This document shows positions 1 to 8,397 of a stretch of 64,000 nt of DNA, in pieces. The position numbers and the translations under genes are program-made. The notes under the pieces are model-generated. The model did not search any database. It saw only the letters and a list, made by a program, of their open reading frames with translations, and was not told where the DNA came from. Origin of the DNA: Bradyrhizobium sp. Rc3b (lineage in GTDB: Bacteria > Pseudomonadota > Alphaproteobacteria > Rhizobiales > Xanthobacteraceae); assembly GCF_900114915.1 (NCBI RefSeq), contig NZ_FOUS01000006.1, positions 62,001-126,000 on the forward strand, written 5' to 3'. Every line of letters starts with the position of its first letter. Positions within the stretch are counted from its first letter, which is position 1.

Positions 1-1198
1 CCATCGGCTCGGCGGTCGAGGCCTGGCCTACATTGAAGCTGAAGGTGGTCGAGAAGCCCTCGGGGAGCCCTGCGGCCTTGAGATATTCCCTGGCCTTGTC
101 GAGGTCGATCTTGACGGGCTGCTGGAACGGATAGATGCCGTTCAGCGGCTTGCCGTCCGGCCAGCTCGCACCGAACAGCGGCGCGCCGCGGCCGAACAGA
201 GCGGCCTTGAACATGTCGTCATAGGGCAGCGCAAAGGCGACGGCGCGGCGGACATTGACGTTATCGAAGGGCGGGATCTGGTTGTTCATCGAGACGAAGG
301 TGATCGAATTGTATTGCGGGGTCGAGATCACCTTCAGCTTGCCCTTGGCCTCCAGCGACTGCACGTCGCTGGCCTGGAGATCGACCACGAGATCGGCATC
401 GCCGCGCTCGACCAGATTGGCGCGGGTCGCCGGCTCCGGCACCGACTGGATGATCACGCGCTTGAAGAACGCCGGCTTATCGGGCGAACCGCGATTCCAG
501 GCCTCGTTGCGCTTGACGATCACCTGCTCGCCCGGCTTGAACGTCTCGATCACATAGGCGCCGCTGCCGGCAGTGTGCTCCTTCAGCCAGGCGGTGGCCC
601 AGGGATCATCCGCGGTCGCATGCTCCTTCGCCACCTTCGAATTGATGATCATGGGATAGACGGTGGCGAGGTTCGGCAGCGCGAGCTTGTCGGGCTTCGG
701 CAACGTTACCTCGATCGTGAGAGGATCGATCACCTTGAACTGATCGGCCGACGTCAGGGAGCCCGTGAGCAGCTGCGCCTTGCCGAGGATCGGCGCGGTG
801 ACGCAGCGATCGAGCGACCATTTCACGTCCTCGGCCGTGACCGGCGAGCCGTCCTGGAATTTTGCGTCCTTGCGCAGGCGGAAGGTCAGCTTCAGACCAT
901 CGGGACTGACGTCGTAGGATTCGGCGAGCTCGCCGGTGATCTTGTCGAGATCGAACACCCATTTGCCATTGAGCTGCTTGCGGCCGAACGCCACCAGCCG
1001 GTCATAGGTGCTCATGCTCAGCGCGAACGATTCCCGCGTCGAGCCGGGGATGTTGGGATCGAGCGTGTTGACGGATGCGCCGGTGACATAGCGCAGCGTC
1101 TCCGCCCGGGTTTGCGCCTGCGAAGGCGCGGTGGCGACGAGCAACAGCGCAGCGGCGGCGAGCACGGAGGACGCCGGCCTGAAAGACACAAAACGCAT
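1..1198 (-). CDS. Peptide/nickel-type ABC transporter substrate-binding protein (SBP_bac_5), 3' end outside window
   Basis: Starts with ATG at 1198 and stays open to the window edge, so about 399 N-terminal residues are visible and the C-terminus is missing. Residues 1-28 are a signal peptide (MRFVSFRPAS, an Ala/Leu-rich core, then APSQAQ). The mature protein shows family-5 hallmarks: an early GASVNTLDPNI segment, then FRLRKDAKFQDGSPVTAEDV near residue 115. It should be a periplasmic binding protein for an oligopeptide or small-solute importer. The ligand cannot be read from sequence, but as the last visible gene of a ureide-catabolism block it may bind the pathway substrate (inference). A 108-bp gap separates it from the upstream oxidoreductase. 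Partner permease and ATPase genes would lie to the left of the window. Confidence 0.9.
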   Translation of the reverse strand, partial: MRFVSFRPASSVLAAAALLLVATAPSQAQTRAETLRYVTGASVNTLDPNIPGSTRESFALSMSTYDRLVAFGRKQLNGKWVFDLDKITGELAESYDVSPDGLKLTFRLRKDAKFQDGSPVTAEDVKWSLDRCVTAPILGKAQLLTGSLTSADQFKVIDPLTIEVTLPKPDKLALPNLATVYPMIINSKVAKEHATADDPWATAWLKEHTAGSGAYVIETFKPGEQVIVKRNEAWNRGSPDKPAFFKRVIIQSVPEPATRANLVERGDADLVVDLQASDVQSLEAKGKLKVISTPQYNSITFVSMNNQIPPFDNVNVRRAVAFALPYDDMFKAALFGRGAPLFGASWPDGKPLNGIYPFQQPVKIDLDKAREYLKAAGLPEGFSTTFSFNVGQASTAEPM

Positions 1199-1306
1199 TG
1201 GTTTTTCCCCGAATTTCGAACAAGAATGCCAGCAAGGCAGGTTAAGAAAGAAGCAAGTTGCGCGCCAGTCTCGCAGAGGCGCATCGTCGCGGCGGCGCAT
1301 GGATAA

Positions 1307-2743
1307 TCATCGCGCTTCTCCTATCTTTCCCGCCCTCCGCGTGACCACGGCCTGCGGCACGTCGTAGGCGCTGAGCGAGGCCCAGTGCCGCGCAACATCG
1401 GCGCGGAATAGGCCACGCGTCAGGCCGTGGACCAGCTTCGGCACGGCCGTCGTCATCGCGTTGATTGATGACCCCGACGGGCCGAAACTCATGGTCGAGG
1501 CGATGGCGAACAGATGGATGTCGGAGATCCAGGGCGTCTCGCCCGGCACGCGCTCGGTGAAGGCGTAATCGTCGGCGAGATAGGGGAAGCGGCCGAGCCG
1601 CGCGTTGCGCTCGTTGTCCGGCGGCTGATAACGGTCGGCCCAGGTCGCGATATTGCCAGAAAATCGACTGAGCTCGCCGCGCGCGGCAAAGTTCATATCG
1701 ATACCGGTGCCGCAGATGACGAAGTCCGCCGCGATGGCGCCAAGCGGCGTGTGCAATTCAATACCTTTTCCGGTCGCGCACGCGGCCTCGAGCGGCGCAC
1801 CCTCATGCAATGTGAAATTGGCGTGGCGCGCGCAGCGGTCGTAGGTCGCTTGCGGAAATCCTTCCCGCATTTCCAGGATGGCGCGCATGAAGCGCCAACG
1901 CCAGGCATCGTCGAGATCGCTGAGGTGGCGCAGGAAGCCGCGGAAGGTCAGCCAGCGATAGGGCTGGATCACCTGGATCTGCTCGCGCCGACAGAGCAGG
2001 TGCACCTCACTGGCGCCCGCCTCCAGCGCCGTGGCCGCATTGTCGAACGCTGATGCGCCGGCACCGATCACGGCGACGCGCTTGCCGCGAAGGTTTTCGA
2101 AATCGATCTCGTCGGCGACGGTTGCGACCGAACGTGTAGGAAGATCGCGCAGCGGCTCGGGGATCATCCAGCCGCCCATGCCCTCCTGTCCCGTCGCCAG
2201 CACGATCTTGCGCGCATGGAGCGTCTCGACTTCTCCGGATCGTTTCACGATGGCAGCCAGCAGGCCATCGGCCGCCGGCGCAATCTCCAGAAGCTCGCAG
2301 CCGTTGCGCACAGGCAGGTCTATCGTGCGTCGCAGCCAGAGCAGATAGTCCGCCCAATGCTCGCGCTCGATCAGGCCAAGCCCCTGCCAGCTCTCCTTGC
2401 CGAAGCGGGCTTCATGCCAGGACTGATATGTCAGGCTCGGGATATCGAGGTCGGGCCCCGTATAGTCCTTCGGGCTGCGCAAGGTCGGCATGCGGGCATA
2501 GGTCAGCCACGGCCCCTCCATCCCCTCCGCGGCCTTGTCGAGCAGCAGGATGTTGCTGACGCGGGAGCGCATCAGACCGAAGCCGATGGCCACGCCGGAT
2601 TGGCCAGCGCCGACGATGAGCACGTCCAGAGCGGGCTTGCCGTCCGGCCCCATCTTCGGTTCGAGCCAGGCGGCGCCGGGATGCGCGATCCTGGCGAGAT
2701 CGGCGCGAATGCCCGCTTCGAGCTGTGTCAGCGCATCACTCAT
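1307..2743 (-). CDS. FAD/NAD(P)-binding oxidoreductase, flavin monooxygenase-like
   Basis: A protein of about 478 residues with two Rossmann dinucleotide motifs: DVLIVGAGQSGVA near residues 42-54 (FAD) and VAVIGAGASAFD near residue 225 (NAD(P)H). Between them lies an ATGQEG segment like that of class-B flavin monooxygenases and lysine/ornithine N-hydroxylases. The architecture suggests NAD(P)H-dependent oxidation or hydroxylation of a small molecule; the substrate is unknown. The chosen ATG at 2743 overlaps the stop of the upstream SDR gene (ATGA), implying translational coupling. An in-frame start at 2755 is possible but lies inside the SDR. It belongs to the minus-strand block starting with the dihydropyrimidinase, so a role in the same catabolic route is likely but unproven. 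Confidence 0.85.
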   Translation of the reverse strand: MSDALTQLEAGIRADLARIAHPGAAWLEPKMGPDGKPALDVLIVGAGQSGVAIGFGLMRSRVSNILLLDKAAEGMEGPWLTYARMPTLRSPKDYTGPDLDIPSLTYQSWHEARFGKESWQGLGLIEREHWADYLLWLRRTIDLPVRNGCELLEIAPAADGLLAAIVKRSGEVETLHARKIVLATGQEGMGGWMIPEPLRDLPTRSVATVADEIDFENLRGKRVAVIGAGASAFDNAATALEAGASEVHLLCRREQIQVIQPYRWLTFRGFLRHLSDLDDAWRWRFMRAILEMREGFPQATYDRCARHANFTLHEGAPLEAACATGKGIELHTPLGAIAADFVICGTGIDMNFAARGELSRFSGNIATWADRYQPPDNERNARLGRFPYLADDYAFTERVPGETPWISDIHLFAIASTMSFGPSGSSINAMTTAVPKLVHGLTRGLFRADVARHWASLSAYDVPQAVVTRRAGKIGEAR

Positions 2744-3489
2744 GCCGCGAGCCAACCTCCGTCGACCACCATCACCGTGCCGGTCGTGAACGAGGATGCG
2801 TCGCTCGCCAGATGCAGCGCGGTCTGCGCGATCTCCTCAGCCACGCCGAACCGCTTCATGGCATGGCGGTTGCGGGAGGCTTCGCGCACCTCGTCGGCAT
2901 TGCCATGCCGGGCAAAGCTGCGGCGAAGCATCGGCGTGTCGATCGCACCCGGCGCGATGGCGTTGACGCGGATGCCGTCGGTGGCGAAATCCACCGCTAT
3001 CGTGCGGGTGAGGCTGACGATGGCGCCCTTGGCAGCGATGTAGGCACTGTTGCCCTTGCCGCCGGCGATCGCGAGTTGCGAGGCCAGCGTGATGATGGAG
3101 CCGCTGTTCTGCCGCTGCATCTGCGGCACCGCGGCCCGCGCCCACAGCCAGGTGCCACCGACATTGGTGCGGAACACGGCATCCCAATCGTCCGGATCCG
3201 TGGTCAGCACCGTGCCGCCGACGGAAAATCCGGCCGCCGTCATCAGGATGTCGAGCCGGCCGTGCCGAGAGACAACGTCGCTTACGACGGTCTCGGCGAA
3301 TGCGGCATCGCCGACGTCGCCGACATGCGTCGTGGCCTCGCCCACCAAGCGCAACGTCTCTTCGAGCCCTGCGGCATCGCGATCGACCAGAGCGAGATGC
3401 GCGCCCTCCTCCGCGAACAGATTTGCGCTGGCCCGGCCGATGCCCGAGCCCGCTCCGGTGATGATGGCCGTGCGCCCCTGCAGCCGCAT
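2740..3489 (-). CDS. SDR-family NAD(P)-dependent dehydrogenase
   Basis: Classical short-chain dehydrogenase of about 249 residues. Visible are the cofactor motif TGAGSGIG near residues 11-18, a catalytic Ser (IITLAS, about 137), Tyr-150 and Lys-154 (YIAAK), and a C-terminal TGTVMVVDGG. The usual NNAG structural motif reads TAAG here, a tolerated variation. An acidic residue after the second beta strand (LVDRD) favours NAD(H). The start at 3489 (MRLQGR) is preferred because a GGGA sequence lies about 6 nt upstream; an alternative ATG at 3501 would overlap the epimerase gene. The stop overlaps the start of the oxidoreductase. The substrate is unknown; an alcohol or hydroxy-acid of the local pathway is plausible. 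Confidence 0.88.
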   Translation of the reverse strand: MRLQGRTAIITGAGSGIGRASANLFAEEGAHLALVDRDAAGLEETLRLVGEATTHVGDVGDAAFAETVVSDVVSRHGRLDILMTAAGFSVGGTVLTTDPDDWDAVFRTNVGGTWLWARAAVPQMQRQNSGSIITLASQLAIAGGKGNSAYIAAKGAIVSLTRTIAVDFATDGIRVNAIAPGAIDTPMLRRSFARHGNADEVREASRNRHAMKRFGVAEEIAQTALHLASDASSFTTGTVMVVDGGWLAA

Positions 3490-3490
3490 G

Positions 3491-4465
3491 TCAGATCCCA
3501 TCCTTGTGCTGCATCCACCAGGCGCTCATCGCAGCGGCCGACTCCGCGCAGCCGAACCGGGCGCGCCAGCCGAACTCATCGGCCATCCGCTCGACCGACA
3601 GCGGCGCCCGATCCCCGCCGTGGAGCTTGATGACGGTTCTTTCTCCCGGCGCGGCCAGCCGGCATTGCAGCCCGGGATGCAACGCCGCAAAGGCCTCGCC
3701 CCATTGCAGCGCCGACCAGGCCGCACCGCTGGAGATGTTGTAGAGCCGGTGGCGCGGCCGCTCGGCCTCGATCAGCACCGCCACCGCTTCGGCGGCGTCG
3801 GGCGCGTAGGTCCAATCCTTGGTGCCCGGCGCGGGAAGAAGCGCCGGCTCACCGCGGGCGAACTCGGCGAGAATCTGGAACTGGAGGCTTGGCGTATCTC
3901 GCACCTTCCCGATCCGTTCCCACGGACCGAACACCGCACTCAAACGTACGCTCAGGAAATCGCCGCCCCACAGCTCGGCAAGGCGTGCCACCGATCGCTC
4001 CGAGGTAAACTTGCTGATCGCGTAAAAGGAAACTGGATCGCAGGGCGTCTCCTCGTCCAATACCGGATGGCGCTGCCCCGCAGCACCATAGGCGGAAGCG
4101 GAAGAGAGGTTGACCACGCGTCGAACGCCACGGCGGTTCGCCGCGCTCAAGATCGGTATCTGAGCCATCACGTTGATCTCGAGGATATTCGAGGTGACGG
4201 ACCGTTCGAGCTGGTCCCCGGCCGTTATGGCAGCGCCAAGGACGATCGCATCGCAACCGTTCTTTATGAGCGCGTCGATCCTCTCGACGTCTGTGATCTC
4301 GCCCTGAACAATCGTAAGCCGCTCCCGGTGATCGGCAAAGGACCGCTCCGCTCCCGCTGGAAGTTGCTTACGATCATACAGCGTCACCTCGTGCCCGCGC
4401 GCGAGCAGCACCTCGGCGAGGTTGAGGCCGACAAAGCCGGTGCCGCCGAAGATGACGATTTTCAT
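3491..4465 (-). CDS. NAD-dependent epimerase/dehydratase (extended SDR)
   Basis: A 324-residue extended SDR. The N-terminal GGTGFVG (residues 7-13) binds NAD, and the active-site set is Ser-121/122 with Tyr-148 and Lys-152 (YAISK). An acidic residue at the end of the second strand (LYDRK) suits NAD. Family members are sugar-nucleotide epimerases, dehydratases and reductases, but many diverged ones act on non-sugar substrates. There are no glycan genes nearby and the gene lies between a dihydropyrimidinase and an SDR, so a sugar-nucleotide role is not supported by context. A 16-bp gap follows the dihydropyrimidinase; the stop lies 1 bp before the preferred SDR start. Confidence 0.85.
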   Translation of the reverse strand: MKIVIFGGTGFVGLNLAEVLLARGHEVTLYDRKQLPAGAERSFADHRERLTIVQGEITDVERIDALIKNGCDAIVLGAAITAGDQLERSVTSNILEINVMAQIPILSAANRRGVRRVVNLSSASAYGAAGQRHPVLDEETPCDPVSFYAISKFTSERSVARLAELWGGDFLSVRLSAVFGPWERIGKVRDTPSLQFQILAEFARGEPALLPAPGTKDWTYAPDAAEAVAVLIEAERPRHRLYNISSGAAWSALQWGEAFAALHPGLQCRLAAPGERTVIKLHGGDRAPLSVERMADEFGWRARFGCAESAAAMSAWWMQHKDGI

Positions 4466-4481
4466 CGCGCGCGATCCACGA

Positions 4482-5951
4482 TCACAGCAGTTTGGCCCCG
4501 AAATTCCGTTCCGGATCCATGTCGGCGACCAGCCGGCCCGTCGGCTTCGCCGCCTCGCCGCCGCTGCGCGCCAGGAATTTTCCGCTGCCGGCGCTCGCGA
4601 GGCACTTGTCGCCGTCGATGATGACCCGGCCGCGCGACAGCACCGACACCGGCCAGCCCTTCAGCTTGCGCCCCGCGAACGGCGTGTAGCCGGTAAGATC
4701 ATGCATCATCTCGTCCGCAATCGTGACCTCGCGGTTCGGATCCCAGATCGCGATATCGGCATCGGCGCCGACCGCAATCGAGCCCTTGCGCGGGTGCAGA
4801 TTGTAGATCTTTGCCGGCGCGGTCGAGGTCAGCTCGACGAACTTGTCCAGGCCCAGCCGCCCCTTCGAGACCATCGCGTCGAACAGCAGCGGCAGCCGCA
4901 GCTCCAGCCCCGGCAGCCCGTTCGCGACCTGCTTGAAATTGGGGTTGGATCCGGCGCGCAGCTTGCCGGTCTCGTCAAAGCGATAGGGCGCGTGATCCGA
5001 CGAGATGGTCTGGAGGTCGCCGAGCGACAGCGACTGCCACAGCGCCTCCTGATCTGCATGCGTGCGCGGTGGCGGGCTGCACATCCACTTGGCGCCTTCG
5101 GCGCCGGGCTTGTCGAGATCGGCGGCGGTGAGGAACAGATATTGCGGACAAGTCTCCGCGAACACCTTCAGCCCCTGCCCGCGCGAGTCGCGGATCACCT
5201 TGGCGCCTTCGGCGGTCGAGACATGGAAGATCATGATCGGCTGGTCGATCAGCGCCGCCATGCCGATCAGCCGGGTGAAAGCTTCCGCTTCCGACACACG
5301 GGCATGACTGACGGCATGGTATTTCGGCATGGTGTAGCCGCGCGCGAGCAGTCGCTTGACCATCCAGGCGATGATGCCGTGGTTCTCGGCATGGGCGCAC
5401 AGCATCGCGCCGGACTGGCGCGCCGCGAGCAGGATGTCGAGCAACGGCTCGTCGTCGACCTTGAGCCGGTCATAGGTCATGAAGATCTTGATCGAGGCGT
5501 GGCCCTGCTTCACCAGCGCCGGAATATGCTCTTCGACCGTCTCCTTGGTCGCGTCCGCAATGATCATGTGAAAGGCGTAGTCGATCACCGCGCCCTTCTT
5601 CGCCAGCGCGTGATAATCCTCCACCACCTGCGGCAATTTCATGCCGACATGCTGGGCGGCGAACGGGATCACCGTGGTGGTGCCACCGAAAGCGGCAGAG
5701 ACGGTCGCGCTCTCGAACGTGTCGGCATTCATGATACCGGCGGCCGACAGCTGCTCGATATGGGCGTGGCTGTCGACGCCGCCAGGCAGCACCAACTTGC
5801 CGCGCGCATCGATCTCGCGCCTGGCCGCCGGAAGCCCGCGGCCGATGGCCGCGATGGTCTCGCCGGAGATGGCAACGTCGGCCTCGAAGACATCGGTGGT
5901 CGTGGCGACGCGTCCGCCGCGGATGATCAGGTCGTAGGTGGGTTCAGTCAT
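4482..5951 (-). CDS. hydA: Dihydropyrimidinase / D-hydantoinase family amidohydrolase
   Basis: A 489-residue cyclic amidohydrolase that would open the ring of 5,6-dihydropyrimidines or 5-substituted hydantoins to N-carbamoyl products. The full binuclear metal site is visible: His-62 and His-64 (DSHAHIE), the carboxylatable Lys-154 (ASIKIFMTYD), His-186 (CAHAENH), His-240 (IFHVST) and Asp-316 (SSDHAPY). The length matches the family. ATG at 5951 (MTEPTYDLII) was chosen because the sequence upstream is not protein-like and overlaps the divergent racemase start. It heads the minus-strand group that continues with the epimerase, SDR and FAD oxidoreductase, 55 bp from the divergently transcribed racemase. 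Some relatives act on allantoin or phenylhydantoin, so the exact ring is uncertain. Confidence 0.9.
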   Translation of the reverse strand: MTEPTYDLIIRGGRVATTTDVFEADVAISGETIAAIGRGLPAARREIDARGKLVLPGGVDSHAHIEQLSAAGIMNADTFESATVSAAFGGTTTVIPFAAQHVGMKLPQVVEDYHALAKKGAVIDYAFHMIIADATKETVEEHIPALVKQGHASIKIFMTYDRLKVDDEPLLDILLAARQSGAMLCAHAENHGIIAWMVKRLLARGYTMPKYHAVSHARVSEAEAFTRLIGMAALIDQPIMIFHVSTAEGAKVIRDSRGQGLKVFAETCPQYLFLTAADLDKPGAEGAKWMCSPPPRTHADQEALWQSLSLGDLQTISSDHAPYRFDETGKLRAGSNPNFKQVANGLPGLELRLPLLFDAMVSKGRLGLDKFVELTSTAPAKIYNLHPRKGSIAVGADADIAIWDPNREVTIADEMMHDLTGYTPFAGRKLKGWPVSVLSRGRVIIDGDKCLASAGSGKFLARSGGEAAKPTGRLVADMDPERNFGAKLL

Positions 5952-6006
5952 GAGGCACTCCGTGATAGGCTTGGGCAAATGATCTCCGTTTCGTAGGAAG
6001 ACCATC

Positions 6007-6669
6007 ATGTCCCGGCCACGCATTCTCGTCATCAATCCGAACTCCAACCCTGCAGTCACGCAAGGGCTGGAGGAGGCCTTGAGGCCGCTCGGTTTCGAGG
6101 GCGGACCGGAACTGGTCTGCCAGTCGCTGGCAGAGGGTCCGTTCGGCATTGAGAGCCAGGCCGACGTCGACGGCGTCGCGATGCCGCTGCGACGGCTGGT
6201 GGAAAGCGACAACAGCTCTTCGGCCTTCGTCATCGCCTGCTATAGCGATCCCGGCCTTCAGGTCTGCCGCGAAGGCACGGAACGGCCGGTATTCGGCATT
6301 GCCGAGTGCGGCGTGCTGACCGCGCTCGCCCGCGCCGAAACGTTCGGCGTCATCGCCATCGCGCAGCGCTCGATCCCGCGCCACATGCGCTATCTCAGGC
6401 AGATGGGATTGACCGATCGCCTCGCCGGCGAGCGGCCGCTCAACATGAGCGTCGCGGAGACCGCCTCGGGCGACGGAACACTCGCGAAGATGATCGAAAT
6501 CGGCCGTGCGCTGCGCGACCAGGACGGCGCCCGCGCCATCGTGATGGGCTGCGCCGGCATGGCGCGCCATCGCCGCCCGCTCGAAGACGCGCTGGGCATT
6601 CCCGTGATCGACCCGACACAGGCGGCCGTCACGATGGCGCTGGGCACGGTGCAGTTCTCGGCTCACTAG
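6007..6669 (+). CDS. Asp/Glu/hydantoin racemase family protein
   Basis: A 220-residue cofactor-independent racemase. It begins ILVINPNSN, the signature of the hydantoin-racemase branch, and carries the two catalytic cysteines in place: Cys-78 (ACYSDPG) and Cys-182 (MGCAGM). Such enzymes interconvert D- and L-5-monosubstituted hydantoins, or related acids such as maleate or malonate derivatives. It is the only plus-strand gene in this catabolic block, divergent from the dihydropyrimidinase and convergent with the flavin reductase gene. Its TAG stop and the opposing TAG stop share the palindrome CTAG at 6666-6669. Together with the hydantoinase and carbamoylase genes this is the classic set for resolving racemic hydantoins. 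Confidence 0.88.
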   Translation: MSRPRILVINPNSNPAVTQGLEEALRPLGFEGGPELVCQSLAEGPFGIESQADVDGVAMPLRRLVESDNSSSAFVIACYSDPGLQVCREGTERPVFGIAECGVLTALARAETFGVIAIAQRSIPRHMRYLRQMGLTDRLAGERPLNMSVAETASGDGTLAKMIEIGRALRDQDGARAIVMGCAGMARHRRPLEDALGIPVIDPTQAAVTMALGTVQFSAH

Positions 6670-7334
6670 GCGTCCTTCAGCTCTTTGGCGTCCTGCCGCG
6701 CGCGCCATTGCGCGTGGCTCTCGCGCGTCAGCGAAAAGACATCCCGCTGGGTGGTGTAGAGATTGCCGAACATGCGGCCGATCGGCCGATAGGCGTCGAG
6801 ATCGACATACATGTTGGCCTCGTCGACCAGGCCCTCACGGGCGTGAATCCTGAGCACCTCGCCAACCAGCAGTTCCCGGTCGGGCGAGAAGTTCAGCACC
6901 ACATGGCGCCGGCATTCCAGCGCAAAGGGCGCTGCCGCGAGGCGCGGCACTTTCACATCGACGGAGGGAAGCGTCGCAAGCCCGGTCGCCGCGACCTCGC
7001 TGTCGCCCGAGGGGAAATCGACCGCGCAATCGTTCATCGCCACCGAGAGCGCCTCATCCACCATGTGCACGACGAACTCGCCGTCGCGATGGATGTTGCG
7101 GGTGGTATCCTTCGGGCTGTGATCCGGCTTGTGCTGAAGGCCGAGCACGATCAGCGCGGGGCTCTCGGAGAACACGTTGAAGAAGCTGAACGGGGCCGCA
7201 TTGACCGCCCCGTTCTCGTCCAATGTCGTCACCAGCGCGATCGGCCGCGGCACGATTACGCCGCAGAGCAGCTTGTAGCGATCGCGCGGATCAAGCTCGC
7301 GCAAGGATATGCCATTATCCGACATCGGCGTCAT
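6666..7334 (-). CDS. Flavin reductase-like, FMN-binding split-barrel protein
   Basis: A 222-residue protein of the flavin reductase-like (DIM6/NTAB) family. It has the CGVIVPRPIALVTT strand and loop followed by NAAPFSFFNVFSESPAL, which form the FMN-binding split barrel. Members reduce flavin for a partner monooxygenase or act as flavoproteins on small molecules. The ATG at 7334 overlaps the stop of the carbamoylase gene (ATGA), so the two are probably translationally coupled. The FAD oxidoreductase at 1307-2743 has its own nucleotide site, so pairing with it is speculative. The gene ends on a CTAG shared with the racemase. Confidence 0.85.
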   Translation of the reverse strand: MTPMSDNGISLRELDPRDRYKLLCGVIVPRPIALVTTLDENGAVNAAPFSFFNVFSESPALIVLGLQHKPDHSPKDTTRNIHRDGEFVVHMVDEALSVAMNDCAVDFPSGDSEVAATGLATLPSVDVKVPRLAAAPFALECRRHVVLNFSPDRELLVGEVLRIHAREGLVDEANMYVDLDAYRPIGRMFGNLYTTQRDVFSLTRESHAQWRARQDAKELKDA

Positions 7335-8263
7335 TTCTCCGGCGGCGGCACCGCGCCGGTTTGGCTGGTGATCAGGCCGTAATGCTCGATCCGGCGATGC
7401 TGCGCGAAATTGAAGATCGTGGTCTTGCCAAACTTTGTGGCATCGAGATCGCAGGGATGGAGCAGGAGTTCATCGTCCTCCGTCCTGGCTTCAGTGACGA
7501 TCTCGCCGTTGGGATCGACGATCAGGCTGCCGCCGAACAGCGGGTGGCCATCCTCATTGCCGGCCTTGGCGACCGCGACGACCCAGGTCGAATTCTGATA
7601 GGCGCCGGCCTGCACCGAGAGGCGGTTGTGAAACAGGCGCTTCTCGACGCCCTCCTCGCTTCGCTCCGCGTTGACGGAGGGCGTGTTGTAGCCGATCAGC
7701 ACCATCTCGACGCCCTGCAGGCCCATCACGCGATATGTCTCCGGCCAGCGCCGATCGTTGCATATGGCCATGCCGATGATGCCGCCCAGCTCACGCCAGA
7801 CGTTGAAGCCGAGATCGCCCGGCTCGAAATAGCGTTTCTCCAGATGCTGGTGCGAGCGCTTGGTGTCGTACTCCACATGGCCCGGCAGATGGACCTTGCG
7901 ATATTTGCCGACGATCTTGCCGGACTTGTCGGTCAGGATCGCCGTGTTGAAGTGATGGCCGTCCGGTGTCAGCTCCGCATAGCCGAAGTTCATCGCCATC
8001 TGGTGCTGCGCTGCGCGCTCGAATAGCGGCTTCGTCGCCGCGTTCGGCATCTCACGCTCGAACCAGATGTCGAACTCGGCGCGGTCCTCCGCGTACCAGC
8101 GCGGAAAGAATGTCGTCAGCGCCAGTTCCGGATAGACGATCAAATCGGCGCCCTTGCTCTTGGCTTCGTCCATCAGCGCGATCATGCGCCTGACCACGGC
8201 CTCGCGGCTGTCGGCCTTCTGGATCGGACCCATCTGGGCGGCGGCAACATTGACGATACGCAT
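7331..8263 (-). CDS. N-carbamoyl-D-amino-acid hydrolase-like nitrilase superfamily enzyme
   Basis: A 310-residue carbon-nitrogen hydrolase with the Glu-Lys-Cys triad: Glu-46 (VYPELALTTFFPR), Lys-123 (YRKVHLPG) and Cys-168 (AICNDRRWPE). The FFPRW segment and the CNDRRWPE nucleophile loop match D-carbamoylases (HyuC), which hydrolyse N-carbamoyl-D-amino acids to the amino acid, CO2 and ammonia. The length fits (about 304 in the Agrobacterium enzyme). It lies downstream of hyuA, hyuB and the aminotransferase and 1,380 bp from the dihydropyrimidinase start, giving the second step after ring opening. Its ATG overlaps by one base (TGATG) the stop of the candidate micro-ORF at 8263-8397. A beta-ureidopropionase-like activity is the main alternative. 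Confidence 0.9.
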   Translation of the reverse strand: MRIVNVAAAQMGPIQKADSREAVVRRMIALMDEAKSKGADLIVYPELALTTFFPRWYAEDRAEFDIWFEREMPNAATKPLFERAAQHQMAMNFGYAELTPDGHHFNTAILTDKSGKIVGKYRKVHLPGHVEYDTKRSHQHLEKRYFEPGDLGFNVWRELGGIIGMAICNDRRWPETYRVMGLQGVEMVLIGYNTPSVNAERSEEGVEKRLFHNRLSVQAGAYQNSTWVVAVAKAGNEDGHPLFGGSLIVDPNGEIVTEARTEDDELLLHPCDLDATKFGKTTIFNFAQHRRIEHYGLITSQTGAVPPPEK

Positions 8264-8397
8264 CAGCGATTTCCCGGTGATCTCTTGGAGGAAGTGAAAG
8301 CTTCAACGAATTGCGGGCGCGTGCAGCATAACGCGGCACCGCCGAAGGTTTCCAGCCGGATGGGTTGGACAGTTTTTGTGGCGCGATCGGCGCTCAT
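8263..8397 (-). CDS. Candidate 44-residue micro-ORF between aminotransferase and carbamoylase
   Basis: The 130 bp between the aminotransferase and carbamoylase genes are bridged by one minus-strand frame of 44 codons. Its ATG at 8397 overlaps the aminotransferase stop as ATGA, and its TGA overlaps the carbamoylase ATG as TGATG. The product begins MSADRATKTV, contains ALCCTRPQF and ends KRSPGNR. I recognise no family, signal peptide or membrane segment. The exact coupling at both ends is what makes it worth listing; without conservation data it may equally be a leader stretch that keeps ribosomes moving along the operon, or chance. Confidence 0.35.
   Translation of the reverse strand: MSADRATKTVQPIRLETFGGAALCCTRPQFVEAFTSSKRSPGNR

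Noticed and set aside
314..1306. Plus-strand 330-codon open frame at the left end
   Set aside because: Opposes a well-supported periplasmic binding protein with signal peptide; translation looks like random high-GC sequence.
4422..5996. Plus-strand 524-codon open frame
   Set aside because: Antisense to the dihydropyrimidinase, whose complete metal site leaves no doubt about strand.
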